A DNA stretch of 64,000 nt from CAWEBF01 sp963807235 (GCA_963807235.1 CAWEBF010000019.1:62001-126000), one strand, 5' to 3'; shown: positions 46,332 to 57,041, numbered from the stretch's first letter. Program-made: numbers and translations. The notes: generated from the letters alone by a model not told the origin.

Positions 46332-49300
46332 CTACCGAATCGAATACGCGTCCGGCGAGTTCATCACCACTGCGGTTACGTGTGTCAGCGCCGCCAGCTT
46401 CACCCGGTCGACACCCGCCGGCACGGGGGTCACGCCCGTTTCGAGCAGCGCCTTCGCGGCCGCCGGATCGTCGCGATATCGCCGCAGCTGTCGCTCGTGG
46501 AAGGCGCGCAGGATGCCGAGCTGCTCGGCCGTCGGCCGTCGTCGCGTGGCCAGCCTGTAGATGTGCGCCAACGGCGCGTCATCGGCGGCCGTGCCGGCCA
46601 GCGCCTGCGCGGCAAGCGCGCGATACGCCTCCACGAACTGCGGATCGTTCATCAGCTCCAGCGCCTGGAGGGGCGTGTTCGAGACGCGCCGGCGCGCGGT
46701 GCTCACGTTGCGGTCTGGGAAGTCGAAGATCGTCATCCCCGGGTGCGTCGCATTGCGCTTGATGAAGGTGTAGAGGCTGCGCCGGTGATGCTCGTCCGCC
46801 GGAATCGCGTCGGCGGCGGGATACAGGTGGAACGAATTCAGCGAGTTCCAGATGTTGTCGGGCTGATACGGCCGCACGGACGGCCCGCCGACCTGGCGCG
46901 CGAGCAGGCCGCTGGCAGCGAGCGCGTTATCGCGCACCATCTCGGCCGGCATTCGCTGGCGTTGGCCGCGCGTGAGCAGCTGGTTCAGCGGATCCCGCTT
47001 CAGCAGTTCGTCCGTCACATCCGAGGCCTGCCGATACGTCGCGGACATGACGATCGTCTTGTGCAGCTGCTTCAGGTTCCAGCCTGACTCCATGAACGAC
47101 ACGGCGAGCCAGTCGAGCAGCTCAGGGTGCGTCGGAATCGACCCCTGAGAACCGAAATCCTCCGCGGTTTCGACGATTCCCTGGCCGAAGTGCATCTGCC
47201 ACATGCGGTTCACAAAAACGCGCGCGGTAAGCGGATGCTTGGCGTCGAACAACCAGCGCGCCAACCCCAGCCGATTTGGCGGCAGGCCCGGCGAATACGG
47301 GAACACCTGCACGAGCCCGCGCACCGGGACCTCTTCGGCGCGATTCGAGTACACGCCGCGATCGAGTCGATAGGTCTGCCGGGGCCGCGGAGCATCAGCC
47401 ATCACCAGCACCTGCGGAATCAGCGTCACGATGCGGTTGTGTTCCTCCCGCGCCTCCCGCAACGCTTGCTTCGCCGCAGCCACCGACGTGTCGGCGCCCA
47501 GCGTCAGCGCCAGGAGATCGCGCCCCAGCGCGTCACGGTCCGCGGCCGCCACGGCTTTCTCGTCGTGCAGCAGGCGCACTTCGAGCGGCGTCAACGCCCG
47601 TGTGAAGACGCGAATCTCGTCGAGGCCTGCGCCCACCGGCGCCTTCTCGCGGAACCGCGTGCCGAACGCGACTCCGACGAAGTTGTCGAAGATCGGCGAA
47701 TAGCCTCGCGGCAGAATGCTCCGCGTCAGGTTGTCGTGATGAACGTCGACCTCCACCGGTGTGCCGTTCAGGTAGAACTTGACGCCCGACGCCTTGCTGG
47801 AGCCGTCATACGTGAATGCGACGTGCGTCCATGTCTTGAGGCGCATCGGCGTGGTCACCGTGAGGCCGATCATATTGAACGGCCGCGAGTGGGCCATGTA
47901 GAACTGCAGTCGACCGTCCTCGAGTTCGAGACGGTAGCCGGCACCGCCCGAATTGTCGTCGTCGCGGTGGTTCAGCAGCGGGACGGGCGTCTCGTAGGTA
48001 CTCGTCAACATACAACCAGAAGTCGAAGCTGAACTCCTCGTTGCGCTCGTACCAGCCGACGTCCTTGCCGAGGAAGCCTTTGTTCGTCTCGTCGAAGAAG
48101 AGCGCCTTCCCCTTGACGCCGTCCTTCAGCAGCGGCGCCGAGATGACGGCGGGCGGCACGCCGGCACGCCCGCTCGGCGACGTGGTCAGCCCCTCACGGA
48201 GGAACCCCGGAGGCGACGGCGGACCACCGCGGCCACGGCCGCCGCCGCCCTGCGTCTGACCCGGCTCTGGCGGCGCGGCGGCCTCACCCACCACCGCGAA
48301 CGGGTTTGGGCCGCGTCGAAGCGAGACCAGGCGTTCCGGCGGGGCGTTCCGGGCGCGCGCCGGCGGCATGTCGGCATCGGTAAACGGTGCGGTCTCGTCG
48401 AACGGATAGTAGGCGGCCGTCGCCTTCCGAATCGACTCCCGCAGCATCGCCGCAATCTCGGATGGCGAGCCGGCGAGCACGGCGTCGACAGCCGCACGCG
48501 CCTGCGCGGAGGCTGTGGTCCTCGCGGCGGTGTAGGCGGTCTCGCGCTGACGCACCTTGGCCTCGGCCGCGTCGGCCGCCTTCTGCTCCTCGCCATTCGG
48601 CCACGGCAGCGTCGGCCCGGCCTGGATCGCGCTGTGGCCGGGCGGATAGAAGCCCGGCTCGTCGACGTTGTTGAAGAAGCCGGACAGCGAGTAGAAGTCC
48701 TTGTGAGCTGATGACGTCGTACTTGTGGTCGTGGCAGCGCGCGCAGCCGACCGTGAGCCCAAGAAACGCCGTCCCGATGGTGTTGGTGCGATCGACGACG
48801 TACTCGATACGGTATTCCTCGTCGATGGCGCCGTTTTCCGTGGTCCGGGGCCCGACGCGCAGGAACGCGGTGGCCAGCTTCTGTTCGCGCGTCGCGTTCG
48901 GCAGCAGGTCGCCTGCGAGCTGCCAGGTGGCGAACTCGTCGAAGCGCATGTTGCGGTTGAACGCGCCGATGACCCAGTCGCGCCAGGGCCAGAGCATGCG
49001 GTCGTGGTGATCATCGAGGAAACCGTCGCTCTCGGCCCAGCGCGCCAGGTTCATCCAATAGGCGGCCATGTGCTCCGCATAGGCTTGCGAGCCGAGCAGC
49101 CGATCGACCAGCCGCTCGTAGGCGTCCGGACGCCGATCGGCGACGAAGGCGTCGACCTGCGCGAGCGTCGGCGGCAGGCCGGTCAGCGTCAGGCTGACGC
49201 GGTTGATCAACGTCTCTTTGTCGGTCTCCGGTGAGAGACCGAGTCCCTCGCGCTCCAGGCGCGCGAGCACGAACCGATCGATGTCGTTGACCGGCCGGCG

Positions 49301-49796
49301 AAGATTCTTGACCGGCGGCGCTGCCGTCTTCGCCGGCGTGATGTACGCCCAGTGCGGCTTGTACTGCGCGCCCTGCTCGATCCAGCGGCGCAGGATTTCG
49401 ACCTGCGCCGGCGTCAGGACCTTGTTCGTCACTGCCGGCGGCATGCGGCGGGCCACCGTCGGCGCCGTAATGCGCCGGATCAGCTCGCTCTCATCCGGCC
49501 TGCCGGGAACGATCGCAAATCGTTCCTGTTGGCCGGAACGCCGTGCATAGGCGCTCTCGGCCTGATCGAGGCGGAGGCCCGCCATCCGCGCCTTCTCGTC
49601 ATTGCCGTGACAGCGGAAGCAGTTGTCGGACAGGATCGGCCGGACGTCCCAGTTGTAGTCAATCGGCTAGTGCCTGCAGTGGCTGGGGTGCCTGCGCCGA
49701 CGGTGCGACGACCGCCAGCGTCACAAGCGCACCCAACGCCGCGCTAACCGTGATGAACGCTTTCATCGCCCGCGGCTCGACCTGGTCTCTGCGCAT
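46332..49796 (-). CDS. PSCyt1-DUF1549-LamG-DUF1553 protein, three frame breaks
   Basis: Four frames join into about 1150 residues from ATG 49796 (upstream GGGAAGAG). Order: signal peptide; cytochrome-like PSCyt1 (SDNCFRCHGNDEKARMAGLR); DUF1549 (about 150-400: VNDIDRFVLARLEREGL, GCARCHDHKYDVIS); a LamG/concanavalin-like domain (YERNEEFSFDFWLYVDE, THVAFTYDGSSKASG); DUF1553 (LARWLFDAKHPLTARVFVNR, MWQMHFGQGIVETAEDFG). Extra bases near 49664, 48706 and 47997 break it. Such proteins are exported and typical of Planctomycetes and Acidobacteria; role unknown. Confidence 0.85.
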
Positions 49797-49819
49797 GAGT
49801 CTCTTCCCTTTCGGGCGGA

Positions 49820-49875
49820 CTGACCGTTCGGTCAGGTTGACGCAAAAGTCTCGCAGAGGCGCGACAGGGTGTCAA
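49820..49875 (-). promoter_or_regulatory. Promoter and TetR-type operator of the DUF1553-DUF1501 pair (O2)
   Basis: On the minus strand the -35 TTGACA (49870-49875), 17 bases, and a weak -10 GAGACT precede CTGACCGAACGGTCAG (49820-49835), a 14/16 palindrome. The -35 to operator distance is 40 bases, as in O1 and O4. The operator lies 24 bases before the 49796 start. Confidence 0.72.
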
Positions 49876-49941
49876 GCCCTGGAACAGGCGCGACGCCGTC
49901 CTCGCCGCCACGCTCCGCGCGGTGCTTGGGTTCGAGGCGTC

Positions 49942-51242
49942 TTAAACAAGAGCGAAGCTGATGACGCCCGCCTGGGGCAGTTCCACCTTCGGCCCTTGTG
50001 TGAGCTTGCCCGTGTCGCCGTCGACGATGAACCCGGTGACGTCGCCCGACTGCTGGTTGCAGACGTAGAAGTACTTGCCGGACGGTTCGAAGTTCATCTC
50101 CCGCGGCCCCCTGCCGCCGGTCTTCACCGTGCTCACCACAGTCATGCGTCCACTGGCTTCGTCGATGCTGAAGATGGCGATGCTGTCCTCGGCACGGTTC
50201 GCCGCGTAGATGAACCGCCCGTTGGGATGCATCTGGATGTTCGACGGCGCCACCCGCGGACCGGAATAGCCTTCGGGAATCGTCGCAATCGTCTGAACGA
50301 GGCGCGGCTCGCCCGTGTTCGAATCGAAGAAGAACGAGGACACGCTGGCTTCCCGCTCGTTCGTGATGAAGAAGTACGGCGCGCGCGGATGGACCGCGAA
50401 ATGACGCGGCGCCTTGCCGGTCGGCGTCGGGTACGCTTTGCCTTCGAGCCTCCGCGAACTCGGGCTGAACCGATAGACGTAGAGGTGATCGTACCCGTTG
50501 TCGCTCGCGATCGCCCAACGCTGCGTGCGATCGAACACCACCTGGTGGGCCGCCGCGCCTGGACCAGGCTCGGCTGGAGGACGCCTGGCGAAGACGGAGA
50601 CGTCGCACGCCGGCTCGAGCGAACCGTCCGGCCTGACCGGATACATCGACACCGTCGCGTCGTCGGTCAGGCTCTCCACCACCGGCACGCCGTTCCTCTT
50701 GACCACCGTGGCGATGCTGGCAACGGCGCCATGGTTCGCAACCAACACCCGCGAGTTCGTCTTGTCGATGATCACGCCGACCGGGTTCGATCCCATCGAC
50801 GGCTGGGTGTTCAAGTGCTTCAGCGACCCGTCCTCGCGATTGATCGCAAAGGCGGCCACGCCGCCGCCCGCCCCGGGCCTGCCGCCGAGTGACGTCGTCT
50901 GGTTGACTGCATACAACAAGCGGCCGTCCGCCGACGTGCACATGCCGTCGCAGTTCAGATCGTCCACTTCGGGACCGGTCTTGCTGACCTCGGTCAGCGA
51001 CCCGTCGCTCGTGTTCACCCTGAATACCGTGACACCACCTCCGCCCGGAGCCGCCGCGCCGCCACGGCCACCGCCCGGGCGCCGGCACCAGGCGCGCCGC
51101 CGCCTCCGGGGAATCCCCCTCTCGTTCGCCTCCCTACGTAGGCAAACAATCGGCGCTCCGGTGTCTGCGCTCCCAGCTTCGCTGCCGCCAGCGCAGCCGC
51201 GGAGAGCGCCAGAAACTCGCGGCGAGAAGTCTCTTTCGACAT
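49942..51242 (-). CDS. Lactonase-family (6-phosphogluconolactonase-like) beta-propeller, one frame break
   Basis: It begins with a twin-arginine signal (SKETSRREFLALSAAALAA) in one frame; after a Gly-rich stretch the frame changes by a missing base near 51075 and continues GVTVFRVNTSDGSLTEVSKT to 49942 (about 433 residues). The seven-bladed propeller motifs PRHFAVHPRAPYFFITNE, PSNIQMHPNGRFIYAANR and PREMNFEPSGKYFYVCNQ are those of the Pgl lactonase family. The exported form suggests hydrolysis of a periplasmic lactone, or mere propeller binding. It follows A4 by three bases. Confidence 0.85.
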
Positions 51243-51245
51243 GGC

Positions 51246-52205
51246 CTACCGACCCGTGCTTTGCTCTCTGATGGCGTCCTGTTCCGCTCGTTGCTTCGCT
51301 CCTTCCGCCAGGATCTGCTCGAGTGGCGGGTTGGGCGGCAGCTTCTTCATGTAGTCCTGATACTCGGGGAACATCGTCTGTTCCCCGCCCCGCGCTGCCT
51401 CGAGCGGGATACCGTGGCTCATGAACCCTTGATTGTAGATGTGCGTGACGAAGGGCAGGCGCATCGGCACGTGCCCCTCGGGCATTGGCACGTGGTTGTA
51501 CGCCTGACACGGGTAGGGATCCATGGCGCCCTGGGGGAGGCGGACGTACAACTTGCTATAGACGAACGGCTGCGACAGGTACGCCGGATCCGAGATCATC
51601 ATGATGTTGACGAGGATGTCGCCGTACCGGAACAGGCGCTCGTCCATCTCGGCCTTATCCGAGAGCAGCAGGCCCTGGGTTCGCTGCAGGAAGCCCTCCT
51701 TGAGGTGGGAGGTATGCACCCACAGCTCGTCGCCTACCCACCTGCCAGTCGAGAAACCCTGCCAGCTATGCGGCGCCCACGCGGGCGGACGCGGGCGACC
51801 GGAGTCCGGCATCCAGATGGTCCGGTGCTGCGCCGCAAACGACATCCGCATCTCGATCTTCGTCTGCCGCTGGCTGTCGGGATCGAGCGTCTCCCACATG
51901 CCCATGGTGCTGAGCGTCCTGGGCCCGTAGGTCGCGGGAAACGGCCGGCACTGCAGCTCCGCAATCATCATCTCGTTCTCGTCGTACGTCGCCGCGGCCT
52001 TTCGTGCTGCGTCCGTAATCGGCAGGCCCGGGAACTCTCCCGGATCCGGACCACCGGCGTAATTGTGTGAATCCTGGTCACCCAGCGGCTGCCAGTAACC
52101 GGTGACCAGCGACTGAGCCGACAGTTGAACGGCCAGAAGTGCGGCAACGCTGACGACAGCGGCCGCCAGGCACAGAAGACGTGACTTGATTGGCATGATG
52201 TTCAT
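51246..52205 (-). CDS. Family A secreted protein (A4), unknown function
   Basis: The 319-residue protein has a signal peptide ending LSA-QSLVTGYWQPLGDQD and the motifs EFPGLPITDAARKAA, WAPHSWQGFSTGRWVGDELW, VHTSHLKEGFLQR, DPAYLSQPFV and a late HGIPLEAARGGEQTMFPEYQ. It is a divergent family A member: the usual RRNG is QRTQG. It lies in the MBL5-B3-A4-lactonase transcript, 16 bases after B3. Confidence 0.75.
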   Translation of the reverse strand: MNIMPIKSRLLCLAAAVVSVAALLAVQLSAQSLVTGYWQPLGDQDSHNYAGGPDPGEFPGLPITDAARKAAATYDENEMMIAELQCRPFPATYGPRTLSTMGMWETLDPDSQRQTKIEMRMSFAAQHRTIWMPDSGRPRPPAWAPHSWQGFSTGRWVGDELWVHTSHLKEGFLQRTQGLLLSDKAEMDERLFRYGDILVNIMMISDPAYLSQPFVYSKLYVRLPQGAMDPYPCQAYNHVPMPEGHVPMRLPFVTHIYNQGFMSHGIPLEAARGGEQTMFPEYQDYMKKLPPNPPLEQILAEGAKQRAEQDAIREQSTGR

Positions 52206-52221
52206 CTCTCAACCTGGCGAA

Positions 52222-53118
52222 TCAGTTTCCCGCGACCTGGCTGCACGGGTGCGGCGCCCACTTCGAGCCGTCCGGCTCCTTCCGAAAATCCGCGGTGGTG
52301 TTGAACGGGCGGTTGAGATACTCGGGATCGATGACCTGGATGGTCACGTTGAACCATTGCGCGCCGGTCGGATCCTGGAACGTCCGATAGTGCTCGATCA
52401 CGCGCGTTCGCGAGCCGTACGGCACCCCGTTACGCCGCAACCAGCCGGGCGAGAGGTTCGTCGTCAGCACCGCCAGGCTCCCGCCCGGCTGCCGCTCGCC
52501 CTGCCGCTCGGTTCCCAGCCCGCCGCCCCTGCCCGCGGGGCCGCGCTGCCAGACGGCGGAGTTGATCTGATAGGGACGCTCCCACATCGCTTCCGAAAAG
52601 CCCTGCAGCGAGGCGGGCTGCTGGCTCGTGCCGACCGTGCTCATCAACAGATCCTGCGGCAGGTCGCCATACAGGCGGCCGGCGTCGAAACGGAACAGAC
52701 GTGTCTGCTGACCCCAGTCCGTCTCGATCTTCAGCACGTTCGGCGAGTCCCAGGTGATACGCAGGCGCGTCGGCATGCGCATCACGTTGGCGGCGCCGTA
52801 GGCGCGGCAGTCGACGATCCCCGAGGTCTGGTAATTCGCCCCACCATACCGCGCGGGATCGAACGAGTCGGCAATCTTGCGAGCGGCCGGCGTGAGCGGA
52901 ATCTGCGCGTAGTCACCCTTGGGCGGCGTCATCATGCGAAAACGCCAGTCCTGGTTCACGACCGACACCCAATTGCCCGTCAGGTCGACGAGAGCCGCTG
53001 ACTGGGCGGTCGGGGGTGGACCCTGCGGCTGGGCCGGAGCCTGCGCGACGAGCCCCCCTTGAATGCTCATGAGCGCGCCTGCCAACGCGGCGGACCCGAC
53101 GATGAGATGAACCTTCAT
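52222..53118 (-). CDS. Family B secreted protein (B3), unknown function
   Basis: From ATG 53118 (overlapping the MBL5 stop by four bases) the product has 298 residues. Motifs: LVDLTGNWVSVVNQDWRFRM, MTPPKGDYAQIPLTPAARKI, AYGAANVMRMPTRLRITWDS, GGSLAVLTTNLSPGWLRRNG, VPYGSRTRVIE and DPEYLNRPF, ending DGSKWAPHPCSQ. It is the longest family B member because of an insert of about 35 residues (about 165-200). Confidence 0.75.
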   Translation of the reverse strand: MKVHLIVGSAALAGALMSIQGGLVAQAPAQPQGPPPTAQSAALVDLTGNWVSVVNQDWRFRMMTPPKGDYAQIPLTPAARKIADSFDPARYGGANYQTSGIVDCRAYGAANVMRMPTRLRITWDSPNVLKIETDWGQQTRLFRFDAGRLYGDLPQDLLMSTVGTSQQPASLQGFSEAMWERPYQINSAVWQRGPAGRGGGLGTERQGERQPGGSLAVLTTNLSPGWLRRNGVPYGSRTRVIEHYRTFQDPTGAQWFNVTIQVIDPEYLNRPFNTTADFRKEPDGSKWAPHPCSQVAGN

Positions 53119-54276
53119 GGACGTGTCTCCACGGTCGCGTTCTCGACCGAGAAGAAGACGGGACCCTTGGCGGGCAGCGTGTTGTAGATCGCCGTGATGA
53201 AGTCGCGCGTCGTCCACGGTCCGCTCGTTCTGCCCCAGCGCTGGTCGTAACCCTCGCTGGGCTTGAGCGCCAGCACCTGCTCCAGCGTCCTGCCCTCATT
53301 CTTGTAGTACTGAACGAGGTTGCGGATGATCGTGATCATGTTCTTGTAGAGCACCACATCTGTCTGAGTGGCCAAGCGGCCATGCCCCGGGACGATCAGC
53401 GTCCCACCGTCGGCCTGCCTGTCGGGCACCGCCATGTCGATGACCTTGTTGAGCGCGATCAGCAGGCCGTCGATGGTTCCGCCGCGCGCCACGTCGATGA
53501 CCGGGTAGCCCGTCATGTCGACCACGTCGCCAACGACGAGCACGTCCGATTCGCGGAACAAGACGATCAACTGGCCATCGGTATTCGCACTGCGGGGGTG
53601 GTAAATCTCCACGGCCTCGCCATTGAAGCGGCGGCCGTCGCTCTCGAAGCCTTCCAAATCGGTGGGCCATAGTGCCTGGGGGACGTTCTCTGCCACCAGG
53701 CGCGCCTGCACGTTCTCATGGGCGAACACCTCGGCGCCCGGGGCTCCCGAAGGCGGTTGCCGGCCCGCGTTCTTCGCCGGCGATGATCTGGCTGCCGGCT
53801 TTGCGAATGATCTCGTTGCCACCAATATGGTCGGCACGTCCGTTGGTGTTCACCACCGTGCGGATCGCCTTGTGAGTACCGCCCCGTTCCTGTGCGAGCC
53901 GCTGGATCTGCGCGAGCAGCTTCGGCGCCATCGCCTGCGTGCCCGTATCGACCACGAGCACGCCCTGGTCGCCGACGTGCACCGTCACGTTCGACTCGCC
54001 GCCGGCCATGAGCCAGACCCGCCCGCGCATATGCCAGGGTTGAATCTCCCCATTCCCCTGGGGCGGCGCATAGGGATCGGCGCTGGGCGCGTACAGGTTC
54101 ACCGGTTCACCAAACGCCGGCTGTGCCGCCTGAGGCGGGGTCCCGGCCGGTCTCTGCTGACCAGCAACCGCGACGGTAAGGCTCGCCGCCACCAGCCCAA
54201 GCCCTGCCCACCAGGCACGGCGAGAAGCAAGCGATCCGGCGCGCGGGCCGCCTCGTTCCGAACTGAACGTGTGCAT
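53115..54276 (-). CDS. Secreted MBL-fold protein MBL5, degenerate zinc site, one frame break
   Basis: From ATG 54276 two frames join into about 386 residues; an extra base near 53768 is the break, and removal gives IIAGEEAGRQPPSGAPG. The motif is NTNGRADHIGGN, losing both zinc-1 His; the next ligand is also changed (RSANTDGQ for xxHTxGD), while VVGDVVD and VPGHGRL remain. Compared with the other MBL proteins it has an N-terminal extension of about 45 residues. A copy of its first third, decayed, lies at 62917-63351. Confidence 0.82.
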
Positions 54277-54438
54277 GGTTATTCCGTCGTCATATCGAGT
54301 GAAAGCGCCGAAGTTGATCGTGACGTCCGCCTGTCGAAATGGTGGCGGGACTATGTCACCGGTCAACTCATTGTCGTCAAGGGATTCTATTACCATGCGT
54401 ATTGGGAAACTGTTGTCCTCCGCGTAGGAATCGCACTA

Positions 54439-54627
54439 CGGCGTCGCGAAGCCGGTGCGGACGAGTCCGGCGCGCAGCGCCTCCCGCACCTCGGGACGCG
54501 GCGATACCTCGAGCGCGAGGCCGAGCTGATCGGCAGAAAGGGTTTCGCCGGGATGTCCGCACGGGACCTGCGGTGAGCTCGAGTTCAGCAAGGCCACTTT
54601 TTCTATCACGTCAGGAGCAAACCCCCG
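54439..54627 (+). pseudogene. TetR N-terminal fragment
   Basis: In two frames this plus-strand stretch reads RRYLEREAELIGRKGFAGMS-ARDL and then ELEFSKATFFYHVRSKPP. The pieces match ILERAAHLIGKKGFVGMSAQ and ELQFSKANFFYHVRSKEE of the TetR at 44140-44784. No ligand-binding domain follows. It lies in the 510-base gap upstream of MBL5; the rest of the gap shows no other feature. Confidence 0.7.
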
Positions 54628-54787
54628 CGTTTCTCAGACGGTCGGTTGAACGATGGTTACTCGATAACAACAGGATTGCGCCAGGCCTCCCTGCCATCGC
54701 GACATCTGAGGTGCGTAGCGCGGAACCAGATGTCCTGGTAATTCACGGTCAACGGAACCCGTGCCGTGCACCGCAACGACCCGCTCT

Positions 54788-55690
54788 TTATTGCTTCTGT
54801 AGCTCCTGGTACATGGTCGTGAAGTTCCCCGCTGCCCCGCCGCGCGCCCCCGGTCCCGGGGGCGTCAGCTCGTATCCCCTGAACTTGTCGCCCGGGTTGA
54901 ACTCGGCCGCCGCCTGCTGCGGCGTCTTGCCCGCCTTGAGCGACGCGCGCGCGTGATCCGCAATGGCGCGATTGAATTCGCCGAACAGCACGAACTCGGA
55001 CCAGGGGCGAACGGCGTCGTGGCCGGTGATCACCCGATCCACGTTGGTGACGCCAGCGACAGTCTTGGCGATCGTGTTCCCGTAATTGAGCACGCTGCCA
55101 CCGCCGTTGACGTCCACGTACGGCGCGGCCGTCGCCGTCGTCTGGAACACGTCGCCGGCGTGCATCACGCGCGCGCGGCGGAACACGACGAAGGCGTCGC
55201 CGTTCGTGTGGGCCAGGCCAAAGAAGTAAAGGTCGATCGCGTCGTTCCCGCTGAACAGCGTCAGCCGATCCTTGAACACCCGGTCCGGCTGGCCGTGTCT
55301 GGTGGCGGCGTCCTGGAACGCGCGCATTGCCCGCATTGCCGTGCCCGCGTTCTCCTGCGTCACGATCTCGACGCTTGCCGGGTAGAAGGCGTTGGCGCCG
55401 GTGTGGTCGCCGTGCATGTGGGTGTTGATGATGGTCGTGATCGGCTTGTCGGTCACCGACCGGATGCGATCGAGCAGCGGCTGGCCCTGATCGGGAAATT
55501 TCGTGTCCACGATCACGACGCCGTCGGCGGCGACGTACACCGCGCTGTTCCCGCCCCCGCCGGGAACCACGTAGAGGTTGTCCGCCAGCTTCTCGATCGC
55601 GCCAATCGGCGGCAGCTGCACTTGCGTCGCGACGCTGACGAGTCCGAAGCCCACGGTAACGATGAATCCGAGGATGAAACCGCGCTTCAT
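54788..55690 (-). CDS. Secreted MBL-fold hydrolase MBL6, complete zinc site
   Basis: From ATG 55690 (upstream AGGAGCC) the product has 300 residues: signal peptide, NTHMHGDHTGANAF, LAHTNGDAFVVF, VMHAGDVFQ and ITGHDAVRPWSEF. All six ligands are present. It resembles MBL4 more than the others and has a Gly/Pro-rich C-terminus. It appears to stand alone, with an operator-like palindrome (O3) 93 bases upstream. Confidence 0.88.
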   Translation of the reverse strand: MKRGFILGFIVTVGFGLVSVATQVQLPPIGAIEKLADNLYVVPGGGGNSAVYVAADGVVIVDTKFPDQGQPLLDRIRSVTDKPITTIINTHMHGDHTGANAFYPASVEIVTQENAGTAMRAMRAFQDAATRHGQPDRVFKDRLTLFSGNDAIDLYFFGLAHTNGDAFVVFRRARVMHAGDVFQTTATAAPYVDVNGGGSVLNYGNTIAKTVAGVTNVDRVITGHDAVRPWSEFVLFGEFNRAIADHARASLKAGKTPQQAAAEFNPGDKFRGYELTPPGPGARGGAAGNFTTMYQELQKQ

Positions 55691-55779
55691 ACCAGGCTCC
55701 TTTGGCGTTCGTTGCTTGTGCCGCGCCGCCGGTACTTCGGATACCAAGTGGGAGAACGGGCGTGGATCGATCGAGGACA

Positions 55780-55797
55780 CTAACCGACTGGTCGGTC
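55780..55797 (-). promoter_or_regulatory. Operator-like palindrome upstream of MBL6 (O3)
   Basis: ACCGACTGGTCGGT (55783-55796) is a near-perfect palindrome and shares ACTGGTCGGTC with the TetR-type sites O1 and O4. Unlike those, no TTGAC hexamer lies 40 bases farther upstream; the expected place is occupied by a HTH-like fragment. Confidence 0.5.
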
Positions 55798-55800
55798 CCG

Positions 55801-55890
55801 CGCCACGAGCTGTCGCGCGAGACCATCACACGTCAGCTTCAGGAATTCGCCACCTCCGGACTCCTGATCGCGCCGCCGCGCGACAAGTAA
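55801..55890 (+). pseudogene. Possible Crp-type HTH fragment
   Basis: The plus-strand frame ends RHELSRETITRQLQEFATSG-LLIAPPRDK before a stop at 55890. SRETITRQLQEF resembles the recognition helix of Crp/Fnr-type winged HTH domains, but nothing of the sensor domain precedes it. It is too short to prove. Confidence 0.3.
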
Positions 55891-56067
55891 CGGCGCCGCG
55901 CGTCGAGCCTCCGGGCTCCGGCGCCCGCGACCGCGAATGACAGCAGCACCACACAGTAGAGAGGAGCGCCTCGATGCCGCCGTTGCAGATCGGCCAGACC
56001 ATCCCGCGGGCCGCGCGATGAGCGCGTACGCCAACAGCGCGTCGATCGAAATTAGGACGGCCGCCGT

Positions 56068-56103
56068 TCTAAACTCCACGCTCGGTACTATACGGAGTTT
56101 AGA
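56068..56103 (-). terminator. Hairpin after family B gene B4
   Basis: TCTAAACTCC (56068-56077) pairs perfectly with GGAGTTTAGA (56094-56103). It lies five bases beyond the B4 stop and would end the operon that starts at 61435. The remaining bases between 55891 and 56067 show nothing recognisable. Confidence 0.65.
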
Positions 56104-56108
56104 CCGAG

Positions 56109-57026
56109 CTAGTTGCCTCTGCCGCCTCCCCGTGCGGCAGCTTCGCCCTCGACCGGTGGTGTCATCTCGCACGGCCGCGGGCTGAACTTGGCGGCATCCG
56201 GTTCGCGCTTGAACTGACTGGTCAGCACGAACGGCTGCGCGAGGTAGCTCGGATCGTCCAGGATCGAGGTGACGATGAGCCACGATTCGTTGTTGGGGCC
56301 CGGCACCCGATCGAAGTACTCCGTGAACACGGCATCACCGCTGTAGGGAGCACCGTTTCTACGGAAATATCCCGGGCGCAGGTTGGTGGTCACCACCTTC
56401 AAAGCGCCGCTCGGCGGCGGCAGGCCGCGCCCGCGACCGGCGGCATTGGGCGGCACAGCCCGGGCTTCCAACTGATTCTCCCACTGCGCCACCGAGAATC
56501 CCTGCCAGCTCGGCGGACCTGCCGGCGCCGGCGCCGACGCGCGAGGCGTACCCGCCGCGCGGAAGTTGAACTGGCGAACCTGCTGGCCGTTGTCCGACTC
56601 CAGCTTCAGCGTCGTGTCGTTTTCCCAGGAGATGCGCAACCGCGTCGGCAGGCGCATCAGACCTGGCGCGCCATGCGCCTTGCATTGCTCCCCGGCGGCG
56701 ACGTCCCTGGCCAAGTCCCACGTATTGCCAACGCGCCGCCCCTCCTCGTTGAGCGGAGCACTGGCGAAGTCGCCCTTGGGCGGTGTGACCATGCGGAAGC
56801 GCCAGTCCTCAGTGATGGCTGCGGCCCACACGCCCGTCAGATCCGCGGGAGCCGCGGCACGAGGCGTGGCGGGCGGCTGCTGCTGCCCTCGTCCCGCCGG
56901 CGGCGCCTGCCCTCTGCCGGCTGGCGCCTGTTGCGCCGACACGCCCGGCATCAGCACGCTCACGGTGATCGCGCCGGCGATCACGACTGCGAGTGCGGCG
57001 ATCGTGCGCCCATTGCCATGACCCAT
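56109..57026 (-). CDS. Family B secreted protein (B4), unknown function
   Basis: From ATG 57026 the product has 305 residues (GTG 57041 is an alternative). A signal peptide is followed by a Gln/Gly/Pro-rich linker, then PADLTGVWAAAITEDWRFRM, VTPPKGDFASAPL, QCKAHGAPGLMRLPTRLRI, GALKVVTTNLRPGYFRRNG, APYSGDAVFTEYFDRV and DPSYLAQPFV. It follows MBL7 by 15 bases and is the last gene before the hairpin at 56068. Confidence 0.75.
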   Translation of the reverse strand: MGHGNGRTIAALAVVIAGAITVSVLMPGVSAQQAPAGRGQAPPAGRGQQQPPATPRAAAPADLTGVWAAAITEDWRFRMVTPPKGDFASAPLNEEGRRVGNTWDLARDVAAGEQCKAHGAPGLMRLPTRLRISWENDTTLKLESDNGQQVRQFNFRAAGTPRASAPAPAGPPSWQGFSVAQWENQLEARAVPPNAAGRGRGLPPPSGALKVVTTNLRPGYFRRNGAPYSGDAVFTEYFDRVPGPNNESWLIVTSILDDPSYLAQPFVLTSQFKREPDAAKFSPRPCEMTPPVEGEAAARGGGRGN

Positions 57027-57041
57027 GTGTCCGGTCTCCAC

